64,000 bases of DNA from JAJPJE01 sp963848375 (GCA_963848375.1 CAWKDK010000030.1:1-64000), one strand, 5' to 3'; positions 18,207 to 28,997 are shown, counted from the stretch's first letter. Notes: generated by a model from the letters alone, not told the origin. Numbers and translations are program-made.

Positions 18207-20264
18207 ATGCGATTCAAACTGTGTTGCTCTCTTCTACTGCTGACTTCTCTCGCGTTTGCGCAAAGCGCTCCCAGTCCGAATAAAGCTCCGGCTTCTCCTG
18301 TGGCTCCCCGCATTCCGAGCTTCGATAAGACAGCGATGGATCTCGGGACCGATCCGTGTGTCGACTTTTACAAGTACGCGTGCGGCGGATGGATGGCGAA
18401 GAATCCCATCCCCGGAGACCAGGCGCGCTGGGGACGCTTCGATGAATTGCAGGAGCGCAACTACGACATACTGCATGCCATTCTCGAAAAAGCCGCGGTG
18501 GCCAGTGCCAAACGCGACGCGGTGATGCAGAAGATTGGCGACAACTATGCCGCCTGCATGGACGAGACGCACATCAACGCATTGGGCGCGAAGCCGATCG
18601 AGCCGCAGATGCAGCGGATCGCGGCGATCAAGACGCGGCAGGATTTGATCAGCACGATTGCGTATTTGCATTCGCAGGGTGTGAGCGGACTGTTTGGATT
18701 CGGGCCGTCACCCAATCTGCACGATGCCACGCAGATGATCGCCAATGTCGATCAGGGCGGGCTGGGATTGCCGGATCGCGATTACTACTTGAAGAGCGAT
18801 CCCAAGTCGGTGGAGACGCGCGAGCGGTACGTCGCGCACGTTCAGAAGATGTTCGAACTGCTCGGCGACAAGCCCGAAGCCGCTGCTGCCCAGGCGAAAA
18901 CCGTTCTGCAAATCGAAACCGAGCTGGCGCAGTCGTCGATGGACCGCGCCGAGCGGCGCAATCCGGCCAAGCGCGATCATCCGATGAGCCTGGTGGAGTT
19001 GAACGAGCTGGCGCCGAACTTTCAATTCACGCAGTACTTCACCGATAGCGGCGCGCCGAAGTTTGAGTCGCTGAATGTGGTTAACCCGGAGTTCTTCAAA
19101 CAGGTGAGTCCGAAACTCGATTCCATTCCGATTGCCGATTGGAAGACTTACTTGCGCTGGCACCTGGTTCGAACCACGGCACCGACGCTCTCCGAACCTT
19201 TTGTCCAGGAAGATTTCGCGTTCGAGCGCAAGTACCTGAATGGCCAGAAAGAAATCCAGGTTCGCTGGAAACGTTGTGTCATCAGGACAGATCGCCAAAT
19301 CGGAGAAGCGCTCGGGCAGCCCTATGTCGACGAGACCTTCGGCGTGGAAGGCAAGCAGCGCACGTTGAAAATGGTGAATGCCATCGAAACCGCTGCTGGG
19401 CAGGACTTCCAGGGCCTGTCGTGGATGACCGACACGACCAAGAAGCAAGCGGATATCAAACTCAAGAGCATTCGCAATAACATTGGTTATCCGGACAAGT
19501 GGCGGGACTACACGAAGCTCACGATCAAGCGTGACGATGCGCTCGGAAACTATCTGCGAGCGAACGCTTTTGAGGAAGACCGCCAGGTGAACAAGATTGG
19601 CAAGGCGGTGGACCGGTCGGAATGGTCGATGTCGCCGCCAACGGTGAACGCGTACTATCGTCCTCCGATGAATGACATCAACTTCCCTGCCGGCATTCTG
19701 CAGCCGCCGTTCTATGACAACAACATTGATGATGCGGTGAACTACGGTGGCATCGGCGCGGTGATCGGCCACGAACTGACGCACGGGTTCGACGATCAGG
19801 GCAGCCAGTTCGATTCTGTCGGCAACTTCAAATCGTGGTGGACGCCGGAAGATCGTGCGGAGTTCGACAAGCGCACGCAGTGCATCGCCGATCAGTACGA
19901 GAGTTACGTTGCGGTGGATGATGTCCATCTCAAAGGTAGGTTAACGCTGGGCGAAAACACCGCTGATAACGGCGGAGTGCGCATCTCGTACCTGGCGCTG
20001 CAGAACACCATGAAGGACAAGGGCGGTGCGCCGGGGCCGATCGATGGCTTCACGCCGGAACAGCGCTTTTTCCTGGCGTATGGCCAGATATGGTGCCAGA
20101 ACGTTACTCCGGAAAACTCGCGCGTGCGCGCATTGACCGATCCGCACTCGCCGGGACAGTACCGGGTGAACGGCGTGGTCTCGAACTCGACGGAATTCCA
20201 GAAGGCCTTCGGCTGCAAAGCCGGTCAGCCGATGGTGAGAGAGAACGCCTGCCACGTGTGGTGA
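18207..20264 (+). CDS. Secreted M13 family zinc metallopeptidase
   Basis: Neprilysin/PepO-type endopeptidase, about 685 aa. The start at 18207 is chosen over an upstream frame extension because AGGAG precedes it and a signal peptide follows (FKLCCSLLLLTSLAFAQ). Visible: DPCVDFYKYACGGWM near the N-terminus, NAYYRPPMNDINFPAGILQP, the zinc site HELTHGFDDQGSQFD (about residue 521), ENTADNGGVR giving the third ligand Glu, and the terminal CHVW. Full length; periplasmic or secreted peptide degradation. Confidence 0.95.
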   Translation: MRFKLCCSLLLLTSLAFAQSAPSPNKAPASPVAPRIPSFDKTAMDLGTDPCVDFYKYACGGWMAKNPIPGDQARWGRFDELQERNYDILHAILEKAAVASAKRDAVMQKIGDNYAACMDETHINALGAKPIEPQMQRIAAIKTRQDLISTIAYLHSQGVSGLFGFGPSPNLHDATQMIANVDQGGLGLPDRDYYLKSDPKSVETRERYVAHVQKMFELLGDKPEAAAAQAKTVLQIETELAQSSMDRAERRNPAKRDHPMSLVELNELAPNFQFTQYFTDSGAPKFESLNVVNPEFFKQVSPKLDSIPIADWKTYLRWHLVRTTAPTLSEPFVQEDFAFERKYLNGQKEIQVRWKRCVIRTDRQIGEALGQPYVDETFGVEGKQRTLKMVNAIETAAGQDFQGLSWMTDTTKKQADIKLKSIRNNIGYPDKWRDYTKLTIKRDDALGNYLRANAFEEDRQVNKIGKAVDRSEWSMSPPTVNAYYRPPMNDINFPAGILQPPFYDNNIDDAVNYGGIGAVIGHELTHGFDDQGSQFDSVGNFKSWWTPEDRAEFDKRTQCIADQYESYVAVDDVHLKGRLTLGENTADNGGVRISYLALQNTMKDKGGAPGPIDGFTPEQRFFLAYGQIWCQNVTPENSRVRALTDPHSPGQYRVNGVVSNSTEFQKAFGCKAGQPMVRENACHVW

Positions 20265-20450
20265 GGGATTCGCATTGATCTGCAACCCAGGTTAGCGCCG
20301 AAAAGAACGGCGCGACACGCGTGTGGCAGCCATTCAAGTCAGTGCTTCCACCCCCGCTTCGCGGTAGTCACCCAGCTGCATTTCCCTCGCACTGTGACCC
20401 ACCGCACGGAAAGCCGCGTCCATCCGTGGTATCCGTGAGGGCGTTGGCGC

Positions 20451-21982
20451 ATGGAACTCACCGCCCTAGCTCGCACGGTACACGACTTCCTGGCTGAATC
20501 GCGGGATGCCGTCGTCGTTGAAGACGGAACTACACTCTTCGATTTGCAGACCGCGCGCTATTCCCTTTCCGACCGACCACGGCAAATGCGTGCTGCACCT
20601 ATGGTCGGAAGAACGAAACTGCGTGCGACGCGTGCTCGATGCGGAACCGAAGAGCGAGGTGCTGAAGCTGTCGGTGCAGCGCCTGGGACAGCCGCGTCCA
20701 AATAAGCTGGAGATCTGCCGGGGTCGCGATCATCGCACGCCGTCGGCGAAGAAGTCGCAGCGCACTGCTTATCACAGGACGCTGGAGCGAATTCTTCGGC
20801 GGGAGTATCCGGGGGCGACGATTACGCCACTCACATCGACTGTGGATCTGGAGCGATCGTTCGGGCCGATCTATGCGCGAGGGGCGATCCATCAGGGAAC
20901 CTCGGCGTGGGCTGTGCTCGGAGTGAATGAACACGAAACGCAAGCGTCGGTGGACGCGTCGCTGACCATCGGGATTTTGTGGCTGGACTATCTGCGGCAG
21001 CGCGAGGCTGAACGACGGCACGTTGCCGGGCTGAAGCTGTTTGTTCCGATCAAGCGCTCGGCGATGGTACGCGAGCGCATGGCGCATCTGAACCATGCCG
21101 CCGCGAGCTGGCAGTTGTATGAGGTCGATGCGAAGACCTCGACCGTGGAACCGGTCGACACCGGCGACATCGGCAATATCAGCACGCGACTGGTGCACTG
21201 TCCTGATGCGACTGCTACGCATAAGCGGTTCGCCGCATCGATCGAGCGGATTCGTGAGCTGGTGCCGGGAACCGAAGTGCACGTGCTCTCACCCGCAGAA
21301 ATTTCGTTCCGATTATTTGGGCTGGAATTTGCCCGGGCTCGCGTGGCGTTTGCCGCTGGTTCGTTTCGTTCAGGTGAAGAAATAGTTTTTGGTGTGGGCG
21401 CGAATGAGACGGTGCTCAATGGCGAATCGGAAGCGTTCTTTCGCGAGATAACTGCTCGCCTGGCGATGTCGCGTCGAGCAGGATGAGACGCGTGCATCGG
21501 ACGCGTTGTGGAGGATGGTGCCTGAACGCTGGCTCGAGTCGTTGGTGATTCGCGATGTACACGCGCTCGATCATCGGCTGAATTCGCAGTTCGTCTACTC
21601 GCAGGTGCCCGCGTTTTCGGCCGCCGATCGGGCGATGATCGACGTGCTGACCTCGACGCACGATGGCCGTCTCGCGGTGATCGAATTGAAAGCCGACGAA
21701 GATATTCATCTACCACTGCAAGGACTGGACTACTGGGCTCGAGTGCGGTGGCATCACGCGCGCGGCGAATTTCAGAAATTCGGCTACTTCCCCGGTGCGG
21801 AGCTGAACGAGCAATCGCCGCTGCTGCTGCTGGTGGCGCCTGCTTTGCGCATCCATCCGGCGACGGATACGTTGCTTCGCTACTTCAGTCCAGATGTCGA
21901 GTGGAACCTGATTGCCGTGGATGAACACTGGCGTCGGGAAGTGAAGCCGGTATTCAGGAAACGGAGTAAGGCGAGTGGTTGA
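20451..21982 (+). CDS. PD-(D/E)XK-like nuclease-fold protein (two frameshifts)
   Basis: Reconstructed ~510 aa. Part one: MELTALARTVHDFLAESRDA to about 20580. Part two continues in the +1 frame to 21486 (GKCVLHLWSEERN ... FGPIYARGAIHQGTSAWAVL). Part three, +1 again from about 21470, has AMIDVLTSTHDGRLAVIELK followed by ADEDIHLPLQGLDYW; the D-x(n)-E-x-K spacing fits a PD-(D/E)XK core. No phage or restriction partner is adjacent. Activity is inferred from motif only; both breaks are consistent with single extra bases. Confidence 0.6.
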
Positions 21983-22143
21983 TGGTGATCGATTAATCGA
22001 AAAGGATGCTCGCGTCGCGCGTTCAAGCCGGCAAAGAGGCCGGCGCGCGGGCGCTCGCCCAGATCCTTCGCTCGCGATAAAGCTGCTCGCTCAAGGATGA
22101 CAACTACCCTTTAAGTTGCTCACCTTGCACGCGCTATCATTGC

Positions 22144-23328
22144 TCAACTTCCGAGTCCTTCTTTGTGGCGGAAGATCCAGTAGTCCTTGGCTGATTCGCT
22201 GAGGTCGGGCGCGGCCTTTTCTCCGCGGAAGACGCGCGACAAGCCGCGCACGATTCGTCGCCAGGGCAACTCGCCTGACTGGTCGGCGAAAAATGCCTCG
22301 CCGGTTTTGCTGGTGCGGTAGTACCAGCGCTTTAGGATCGCGAGCTGTTCCATCGTATCGAGCACTGTCGTTTTGCCGAGAACCGGAGCTGCGAGCGCTT
22401 CCTGCAGACGCGCTTCCATAGAGTGCATCTTGCCGCTATCCGCTGGCTGGTTCACAAGAAACGGAATTGGCTCGGAGATGCGGCCTGCGTCGATGTGGAA
22501 CAGCATTACAGAATCCGGCTCAGCGGCGGGCTGAATCATTAATCCCTTCATGCGATCGATCCGGGTCACGATCTCCGGCACCTGTCCCAACACTGGCTTC
22601 AGCTTTTCGATCTTCGCGTGCAGGGCCGCTGCCGTTTCGAATTCAAGATCAGCCGAGGCTTTCTCTCGGGCCTGCTCCAGTTCACGGCGAAGCGATTGGC
22701 CACTGGTGTCGAAGAACTCCTGCACGCGCACGACTTCGGCTGAGTACTCTTCGTCCGTGCAGCCTTTGAAGCAGGGAGCGAGGCACATCTTCATCTCCGA
22801 GTAGACGCAACCCGGAAATTTCGGATCGGGATTCAGTTCCTCTACACAGCGCCGCATTTTGAAGAAATCGAGCGAGTCGTTCGCAAATTTCTCCGCCGAC
22901 ACGCGGGAGGCAAATGGTCCGTAGTACTCGCTCGCGTTCTTGCCTAGCTTTACGGTCACCGAGGCGCGCGGATACCGGTTCTCCAGGTGCAGGTGCACGA
23001 GCGGCGCAAATCGTAGCCGCAAGCGATCGACATAGTTCTTGGGGAAGGTCTCACGCAGAGCCTTATAGAGGACGAGCTGCGATTCGAAGTCAGACCCGGT
23101 GGGAGAGTACTCGAGGGTGCGTACGCGGCCGCGCAGGTTCAAACGGCGCGTCTGTTCGCCTTCAGATCCGAGCAGCCTTACGAGCCGGCGGCGGAGATTG
23201 GCGGTTTTGCTGACGTAAGGCTCGGTTCCCGCTTCTCCGCGGAGCAGAAACACGGCGGGCTTCGCCGGAATGGCGGCGAAGAACTCTCGATCGTGATCGG
23301 GAACGAACTCTGCCTGGAAGCGCAGCAC
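22144..23328 (-). CDS. UvrC-like GIY-YIG / UVR protein lacking the C-terminal nuclease
   Basis: 394 aa. The N-terminus resembles the UvrC GIY-YIG domain (AVFLLRGEAGTEPYVSKTAN, NLRRRLVRLL) but YIG reads YVS. A cysteine cluster follows (CVYSEMKMCLAPCFKGC), as in UvrC, then a UVR helix pair (ADLEFETAAALHAKIEKLKP). The RNase H-like half and HhH of true UvrC are absent, so this is closer in layout to Cho-like proteins, though longer. Possible repair accessory; incision activity is uncertain given the altered motif. Confidence 0.75.
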   Translation of the reverse strand: MLRFQAEFVPDHDREFFAAIPAKPAVFLLRGEAGTEPYVSKTANLRRRLVRLLGSEGEQTRRLNLRGRVRTLEYSPTGSDFESQLVLYKALRETFPKNYVDRLRLRFAPLVHLHLENRYPRASVTVKLGKNASEYYGPFASRVSAEKFANDSLDFFKMRRCVEELNPDPKFPGCVYSEMKMCLAPCFKGCTDEEYSAEVVRVQEFFDTSGQSLRRELEQAREKASADLEFETAAALHAKIEKLKPVLGQVPEIVTRIDRMKGLMIQPAAEPDSVMLFHIDAGRISEPIPFLVNQPADSGKMHSMEARLQEALAAPVLGKTTVLDTMEQLAILKRWYYRTSKTGEAFFADQSGELPWRRIVRGLSRVFRGEKAAPDLSESAKDYWIFRHKEGLGS

Positions 23329-23340
23329 GAGGCGATTGTA

Positions 23341-23400
23341 ATTTGTTTAGTTTTTCAGTTTTTCAGTTTTTCAGTACGTCAGTTTTTCAGTACCTCAGTT
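23341..23400. repeat. TTTTTCAGT microrepeat
   Basis: Four to five copies of (G)TTTTTCAG(T) interrupted by GTACGTCAG and GTACCTCAG. Nothing similar is inside genes here; a TTCGCTGCGCTCAGGATGAC repeat (about 23435-23455) follows it. No coding content in 23329-23547. Confidence 0.7.
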
Positions 23401-23547
23401 CGGTGGCACTCTGTCGAAGAAGAAATACATAGTTCCTTCGCTGCGCTCAGGATGACTTCGAGGAGAGGGGACGCATTTCGGAACGGTGGACGTCGGAGAA
23501 CGCGCTGGAGACGAACTCTAAGGCCGACAGGTCGACGACTGAAAGCT

Positions 23548-24753
23548 CTAGTGACTCAACGAAATCGCCAGTTTACTCAGTCGTTTGGCGGCCTCTTCCA
23601 GCGTTGCATCCTTCTTACAGAAGGCGAAGCGGACTTGCCGGGCGCCATTTTTCGGGTCGTTGTAGAAGCTTGATCCCGGCACGGCAGCAACGCCGATTTC
23701 GCTGACGAGGTATTTACAGAAGGTCACGTCGTCGTTGAAACCGAAGGCACTGATGTCGGTCATGACGTAGTAAGCGCCGCGGGGAAGGAATGTGCGGAAG
23801 CCAGCTTTCTCGAGCGCAGGAACCAGTTTGTCGCGCCGCTGGCGATAGCCTTCCGCCAAGTCAACGTAATAACTCTCGGGGAGCATCAATGCTGCTGCGC
23901 CTGCGTCCTGCAGAGGCGCGGCCGCGCCCACGGTCAGAAAGTCATGGACCTTGCGGATGGCTGAGGTTAGCACCGGAGGCGCAACGGCCCAACCCACGCG
24001 CCATCCAGTGACGCTGTAGGTTTTCGACATGCCATTGATGGTGATGGTGCGATCGCGCATGCCGTCGAGCGATGCGAGCGAAACGTGCTCGGTGCCGTCA
24101 TAAATAATGTGCTGATAGATCTCGTCGGTGATGGCGACCACATCGAACTCCACACAGAGGTCGCGGATCAGTTCCAGTTCGGCCTGAGTGAATACCTTCC
24201 CTGTGGGATTATTCGGAGTGTTCACGATGATGGCGCGCGTGTGCGGATTCATTGCAGCCCGCAGCTCTTTTTCGTCGAAGCTCCACTCACCTCTGGGCTC
24301 CGCTGGCGGATGCAGCGTCACGAAGCGTGGCTGCGCGCCAGACAGGATCGTGTCTGGCCCATAGTTTTCGTAGAAAGGTTCGAAGATTACGACTTCATCG
24401 CCCGGATCGGTGACTGCCATTAGTGCGGCGATCATCGCCTCGGTCGATCCGCAGGTGACGGTGATTTCAGTCTCCGGATCGACCGCCATTCCCTGCGTCT
24501 CCTGCATGTGGCGGGCGACGCCGTCGCGCAATTTCTTGGCGCCCCAGGTGATCGCGTACTGATTGATATCGGCGGCAATCGCTTCTTGCGCGGCACGCTT
24601 GATTGCCTCGGGCGCGGAGAAGTCGGGAAATCCCTGGGCGAGATTGACGGCGCCGTGAAGCATTGCCTGGCGGGTCATCTCGCGGATCACGGATTCGGAG
24701 AAGCGGCTGGCCTTTTCGCTGATTTGTTTGTGGGTCTTCGCTGCGCGGTGCAT
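23548..24753 (-). CDS. PLP-dependent class I aminotransferase
   Basis: 401 aa, fold type I. Landmarks: NLAQGFPDFSAPE, NQYAITWGAKKLRDGVARHM, TCGSTEAMIAALMA, NTPNNPTGKVF, DEIYQHIIYDG and the Schiff-base lysine in SKTYSVTGWRVGW. Similar to kynurenine/methionine-type transaminases; the substrate is not decided by sequence. Upstream, 24754-24937 carries a CACGGAGACACGGAGG-type repeat. Confidence 0.9.
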   Translation of the reverse strand: MHRAAKTHKQISEKASRFSESVIREMTRQAMLHGAVNLAQGFPDFSAPEAIKRAAQEAIAADINQYAITWGAKKLRDGVARHMQETQGMAVDPETEITVTCGSTEAMIAALMAVTDPGDEVVIFEPFYENYGPDTILSGAQPRFVTLHPPAEPRGEWSFDEKELRAAMNPHTRAIIVNTPNNPTGKVFTQAELELIRDLCVEFDVVAITDEIYQHIIYDGTEHVSLASLDGMRDRTITINGMSKTYSVTGWRVGWAVAPPVLTSAIRKVHDFLTVGAAAPLQDAGAAALMLPESYYVDLAEGYRQRRDKLVPALEKAGFRTFLPRGAYYVMTDISAFGFNDDVTFCKYLVSEIGVAAVPGSSFYNDPKNGARQVRFAFCKKDATLEEAAKRLSKLAISLSH

Positions 24754-24937
24754 TTTGCGAGACTAGCACAGGTTGGATTTCACCACGGAGACACGGAGGC
24801 ACGAAGAAATCAATTAAGAATGAAGAATTCAGATTGAAGATTGCAAATAGTCCTTGCTAAGCGCTGAGTTCACCCAGAAATTTCCAATCTGAAGTCCAGA
24901 ATCTGAATTTCTCCACGCCCCGTGTCTCTGCGGTGAG

Positions 24938-25753
24938 CTAGGTTCTTCCGTTTTGATCTTTGTTGCGGCGGAAGTCTCGCGCCTGGATTTCGATGGTCTT
25001 GGTCATTTCTTTCAGGCGCATGCGCATCTGGTCGCCGATGCGTTCACCGAGTGTGCGCTCGCGCATCACGGAACGTGCTTCGTCGAGCGTGCGCGATCGG
25101 CCCATGCTCGGCTCGCCGGTGTCCGCTACTGGGCTCGGCTTGTCTGCCAGGCAGGTGGTGACGATGGTGGTCTGCTCGTCGGAATAGCGCTTGTTCAGGA
25201 TGTATCCGACGGTGTCGCGCTGCCATTCCGTCATTGCGGCGGACCCGAGGTCGTCGAGCAGCAGCACCGGGATGTCGAACACCGGCTTCAGGACGTCCAA
25301 CTCGGTCGTCTGCACGGCGGGATCGTAGGATTGCCGAATCTGGCGCATCAGCTCGCGAAAATCACAAAAGAGGCAGGGGACCTCTTTGTCGAGTACGAGT
25401 TTGCGAAGCACCGCGACCGCAAGGTGAGTCTTCCCTGTCCCAGTACCACCCACAAACAGCAGACCTTGCCCGGGCAGATGCTCGTCGACAAAGCGACCGG
25501 CAACGAAGCGCGCGGAGTGCAGCGACTTGTATTCGTGATCGGAAACGCTGAGATCGGGGAATTCGGTCTGGAAGTTGTCGAAGTCGCAATGCTCATAGCG
25601 GCGAGGAATTTTTGCCGCTTCCAGCAGCGAACTTCCGCGTGCGCGCAAGCGGCATTGGCAACGGGTCATGCGACGCTCGGCACCTTCTCCCACCGGCTTC
25701 CATCCGGTGTCGTCGCAGAGCAGGCAAGCCGCCGTTTTCGTTTCCGTTTTCAT
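24938..25753 (-). CDS. DnaC/IstB-like ATP-binding protein with Zn knuckle
   Basis: 271 aa. An N-terminal cysteine set (CLLCDDTG ... CQCRL) precedes an AAA+ core: Walker A GGTGTGKTHLAVAVL, Walker B VPVLLLDDLGS region and sensor ILNKRYSDEQTTIVTTC. The layout fits helicase-loader-like DnaC/DnaI relatives; no transposase gene adjoins it, so IS origin is unlikely. Replicative role is inferred. Confidence 0.85.
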   Translation of the reverse strand: MKTETKTAACLLCDDTGWKPVGEGAERRMTRCQCRLRARGSSLLEAAKIPRRYEHCDFDNFQTEFPDLSVSDHEYKSLHSARFVAGRFVDEHLPGQGLLFVGGTGTGKTHLAVAVLRKLVLDKEVPCLFCDFRELMRQIRQSYDPAVQTTELDVLKPVFDIPVLLLDDLGSAAMTEWQRDTVGYILNKRYSDEQTTIVTTCLADKPSPVADTGEPSMGRSRTLDEARSVMRERTLGERIGDQMRMRLKEMTKTIEIQARDFRRNKDQNGRT

Positions 25754-25980
25754 CCTCTACCGTTTCTTTTCTTATCCTTTATCAAGGTGTCACGGCCGCA
25801 GCCCCGACGCAAGTGGGAGCCTTCGTAAACTTCAGGGGTGAGCTGTGCAAGAATCCGCATCCTCTGTGGACCGCGTTGGAAAAGCGTTCCCGTTCAGTCC
25901 AAAAACGCTTACCATCCTTGATTAATGCCAGGGGCGCAGGGGTCACTCTCTGCAAATTTCGCATCTAAGTAGCAGCAAAT

Positions 25981-28432
25981 ATGGAACGTTGCCTCTGCAT
26001 TCACGCGCACTTCTACCAGCCTCCACGTGAAAATCCGTGGCTGGAGGCGATCGAGCAACAGGACTCCGCCTATCCTTTTCACGACTGGAATGAGCGGATC
26101 ACCGCCGAGTGTTACGCGGCCAATTCGGCATCGCGCATACTCGACGGCGAAGGCCGTATCACCAAAATCGTCAACAACTACTCGCGGATCAGCTTCAATT
26201 TCGGACCGACGCTGCTCTCCTGGATGGAAGTAAACAGTCCCGGCGTATACGCCTCGATTCTGGAGGCTGACCGGCTGTCGCGGGAACGGTTTTCCGGTCA
26301 CGGCAATGCGGTCGCGCAAGTTTACAACCACATCATCATGCCGCTTGCGAATCGACGCGATAAGGAAACGCAGGTTCGCTGGGGTATACGCGATTTCGAA
26401 TCGCGTTTCGGCCGCTTCCCAGAAGGCATGTGGCTCTCGGAAACGGCGGCCGACGTGGAGACGCTGGAGGTACTGGCTGAGAACGGAATCAAGTTCACGA
26501 TTCTGGCTCCGCACCAGGCACGGCAGACCCGGCGCATCGGGCGAGCCTGGAGAAATGTGGAAGGCGGCAAGATTGATCCGAAGATGCCGTACATGTGCAA
26601 GCTGCCGTCGGGAAAGCGGATCTCCATCTTCTTTTACGACGGACCCATCTCACGTGCGGTGGCTTTTGAACAATTGCTCAGTTCAGGTGAGAACTTCGCT
26701 AACCGTCTGATTGGCGGATTCAGCAATCGCGATTACCCGCAACTCATGAACATCGCAACGGACGGGGAAACGTACGGCCACCATCATCCGCATGGAGACA
26801 TGGCGCTGGCGTACGCGCTTGAATACGTCGAGAAGAACAATCTGGCGAACATCACGAATTACGGTGAGTATCTGGCCAAGCATCCGCCGAATCATGAGGC
26901 GGAAATCATCGAAAACACCTCGTGGTCGTGCGCACACGGCATCGAGCGCTGGCGTAGCGATTGCGGCTGCAACTCCGGACGGCAGGGTTGGAACCAACAA
27001 TGGCGCAAGCCCCTGCGCGAGGCGCTGGACTGGCTGCGCGACGATCTCACCAAGCCGTTTGAAGATAAGGCTCGTGAACTTGTGAAAGATCCATGGGCCG
27101 CGCGCAATGATTACATCGAAGTGGTGCTCGATCGCGCGCCGGAGAACGTCGACGCCTTCCTCGAACGGCACCGGACTCACGAATTGAGCGATCGGGAGCA
27201 AGTCGCGCTGCTAAAGATGCTCGAAATGCAGCGCCACGAACTACTGATGTACACGAGTTGCGGCTGGTTCTTCGACGAAATCTCCGGCATTGAAACCGTG
27301 CAGGTAATGCAGTATGCGGCCCGGGCGGTGCAGTTGGCACAGGACCTGTTCGGAGATCATCGCGAGCAGCACTTTGTGGAACACCTCACACAAGCGCCTT
27401 CGAACCTGGATTCGTTCAAGAATGGCGCGCAAGTGTACGAACGATACGTGAAACCCGCGACGGTAAATCTGCTGGGCGTGGGCGCGCACTTTGCTATCAG
27501 CTCGCTATTTTTTGGGTTCGCGGATCACCGCGTCATCTATTCTTACGAAGCTGACGTGAAGGATTCGCGTGTGCTCCAGGCGGGGCGCTCGCAACTTGCG
27601 CTTGGACGCGTGCTCATTCGCTCGCAGATTACGCGCAACTCCGCCGATTTGACGTTTGCCGTCCTGAACCTTGGCGATAACAACCTGCTGGCCGGCGTGC
27701 GGCGCTTCCAAGGGGAAGAAGCTTATGAGCGAACTGTCAGCGAAGTTCAGCAGGCTTTCAATCAGTCGGATGTTCCCGAATCGATCCGTACGCTGGACCG
27801 CAATTTTGAGGGCACTTCGTATTCGGTGAAGTCTCTGTTCCGTGATGAGCAACGCCGGGTGGTGGAGAACATTCTGGGTCATGTGCTGGAAGAAGCCAAC
27901 GCGAGCTATCGTCAGATCTACGAGAATCACGCGTCGTTCATGCGCTTCCTGCACGAAATCCGGATGCCGCTGCCGCATGTGATGGTGGTGACCGCTGCTT
28001 TTGTGGTCAACGAAGCCTTGCGGCGGCTGATCGTGGAGGGCCCGCTCGATCTCGACTCGTTTCGGTGCGCTTCTGGAGGAGGCTCGCCGGGACAATCTTC
28101 AGCTCGATGAAGCGCGGCTGGCTTTCGATCTGCGGGAACGGCTGGAAGGCCTGAGCGATGCCCTGGCGGCCAATCCGGGTGATCTTAAGCTTCTCTCCGA
28201 ACTTGACGACATCATGAACCTGGTTCGCATGTTGCCGTTCGAGGTCAATCTGTGGAAGGCGCAGAATGTCTATTACGCATTGCTGCGAACGCTGTACCCA
28301 AGTCAAGTGGAACGCCCGGATGAGGACGCGCGAAGATGGGTGGAAGTGTTCCGCGGACTAGGCGATAAACTGCGCATCGCCGTTACTCTCCAGACACCTG
28401 CTGTGCCGCCGGGCGAACCGGTCGCCGCCTAA
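25981..28432 (+). CDS. GH57 family glycoside hydrolase, DUF3536 type (frameshifted)
   Basis: Reconstructed ~815 aa. N-terminal GH57 barrel: CLCIHAHFYQPPRENPW, GPTLLSWMEV, GMWLSETAADVETLEVLAENG (candidate nucleophile region), and NIATDGETYGHHHPHGDMAL. The DUF3536 middle has ENTSWSCAHGIERWRSDCGC. The frame breaks at about 28065; the rest is in the +1 frame (LLEEARRDNLQLDEARLAFDL) to the stop at 28432. Likely acts on alpha-glucans in the cytoplasm; no signal peptide. Confidence 0.85.
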
Positions 28433-28463
28433 GAAGTCGCAACCATAGCTGGAATTGGCCTGC

Positions 28464-28497
28464 CCTGATTCCCAAAAGGGAATTGGGGCGTGCTTTT
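28464..28497 (+). terminator. Rho-independent terminator after GH57 gene
   Basis: A stem with ATTCCC/GGGAAT core around AAAA (within 28464-28488) is followed by GTGCTTTTT. It lies 35 bases downstream of the reconstructed GH57 stop and before the HU promoter region. Confidence 0.5.
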
Positions 28498-28512
28498 TGG
28501 GTGCATGATCGC

Positions 28513-28539
28513 TTGACTTAGCCCATCTGGCAGTACTAA
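28513..28539 (+). promoter_or_regulatory. Possible HU promoter
   Basis: TTGACT at 28513-28518 and TACTAA at 28534-28539, spaced 15 bases, about 40 bases before the HU start codon. Spacing is short for a sigma-70 promoter, so this is tentative. Confidence 0.3.
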
Positions 28540-28577
28540 ACAGGCGGCAGGTGTCTTCCTGAAAGGCTGGCAATGGC

Positions 28578-28856
28578 ATGAACAAAGGACATTTAGTTGA
28601 AAAAATTGCTGCCGATACCGGTATTAGCAAGGCGCAAGCTGCAAATACCATCGAGTCTGTTATCGAAGGTATATCTTCCGCACTGAAGAAGGGGGATCGA
28701 GTTACTCTCTCTGGCTTCGGAACATTCTCCACCTATCAACGCAAGGCCCGCAATGGCCGTAACCCGCAAACTGGCACCGTCATTAAGATCAACTCACGCC
28801 GGGTTGCGAAGTTCACTGCAGGTGTCGATCTGAAGAAGGCGGTCAACAAGAAGTAA
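28578..28856 (+). CDS. HU family DNA-binding protein
   Basis: 92 aa, exactly the family size: MNKGHLVEKIAADTGISKAQ, DRVTLSGFGTFSTYQRKARN, GRNPQTGTVIKI and AKFTAGVDLKKAVN. Binds and bends DNA as a dimer. Stands alone between two terminators, so it is monocistronic. Confidence 0.97.
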   Translation: MNKGHLVEKIAADTGISKAQAANTIESVIEGISSALKKGDRVTLSGFGTFSTYQRKARNGRNPQTGTVIKINSRRVAKFTAGVDLKKAVNKK

Positions 28857-28880
28857 CACCATTTCGTAATTTTCATAAGG

Positions 28881-28908
28881 AATCTCCCTACTCCCCGGGG
28901 AGATTTTT
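28881..28908 (+). terminator. Rho-independent terminator of HU gene
   Basis: AATCTCCC (28881-28888) pairs with GGGAGATT (28898-28905) followed by TTT; 25 bases after the HU stop. Confidence 0.85.
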
Positions 28909-28997
28909 GTTCCAGCGTGAATTGCTTTTCCGATTACCTGATTAGCAAATGACTCAATCACGAACGGGTCAATCGCTGTTATCTTTGTCCTGACTTC

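Noticed and set aside
18708..19928. Open frame of 406 codons on the minus strand opposite the M13 peptidase
   Set aside because: It lies wholly within a well-supported gene with signature motifs; long antisense frames are expected at this GC content and the translation has no family features.
24938..25753. IstB helper of an insertion sequence
   Set aside because: No IstA-like transposase or terminal repeats adjoin; the N-terminal cysteine pairs fit helicase-loader relatives better.
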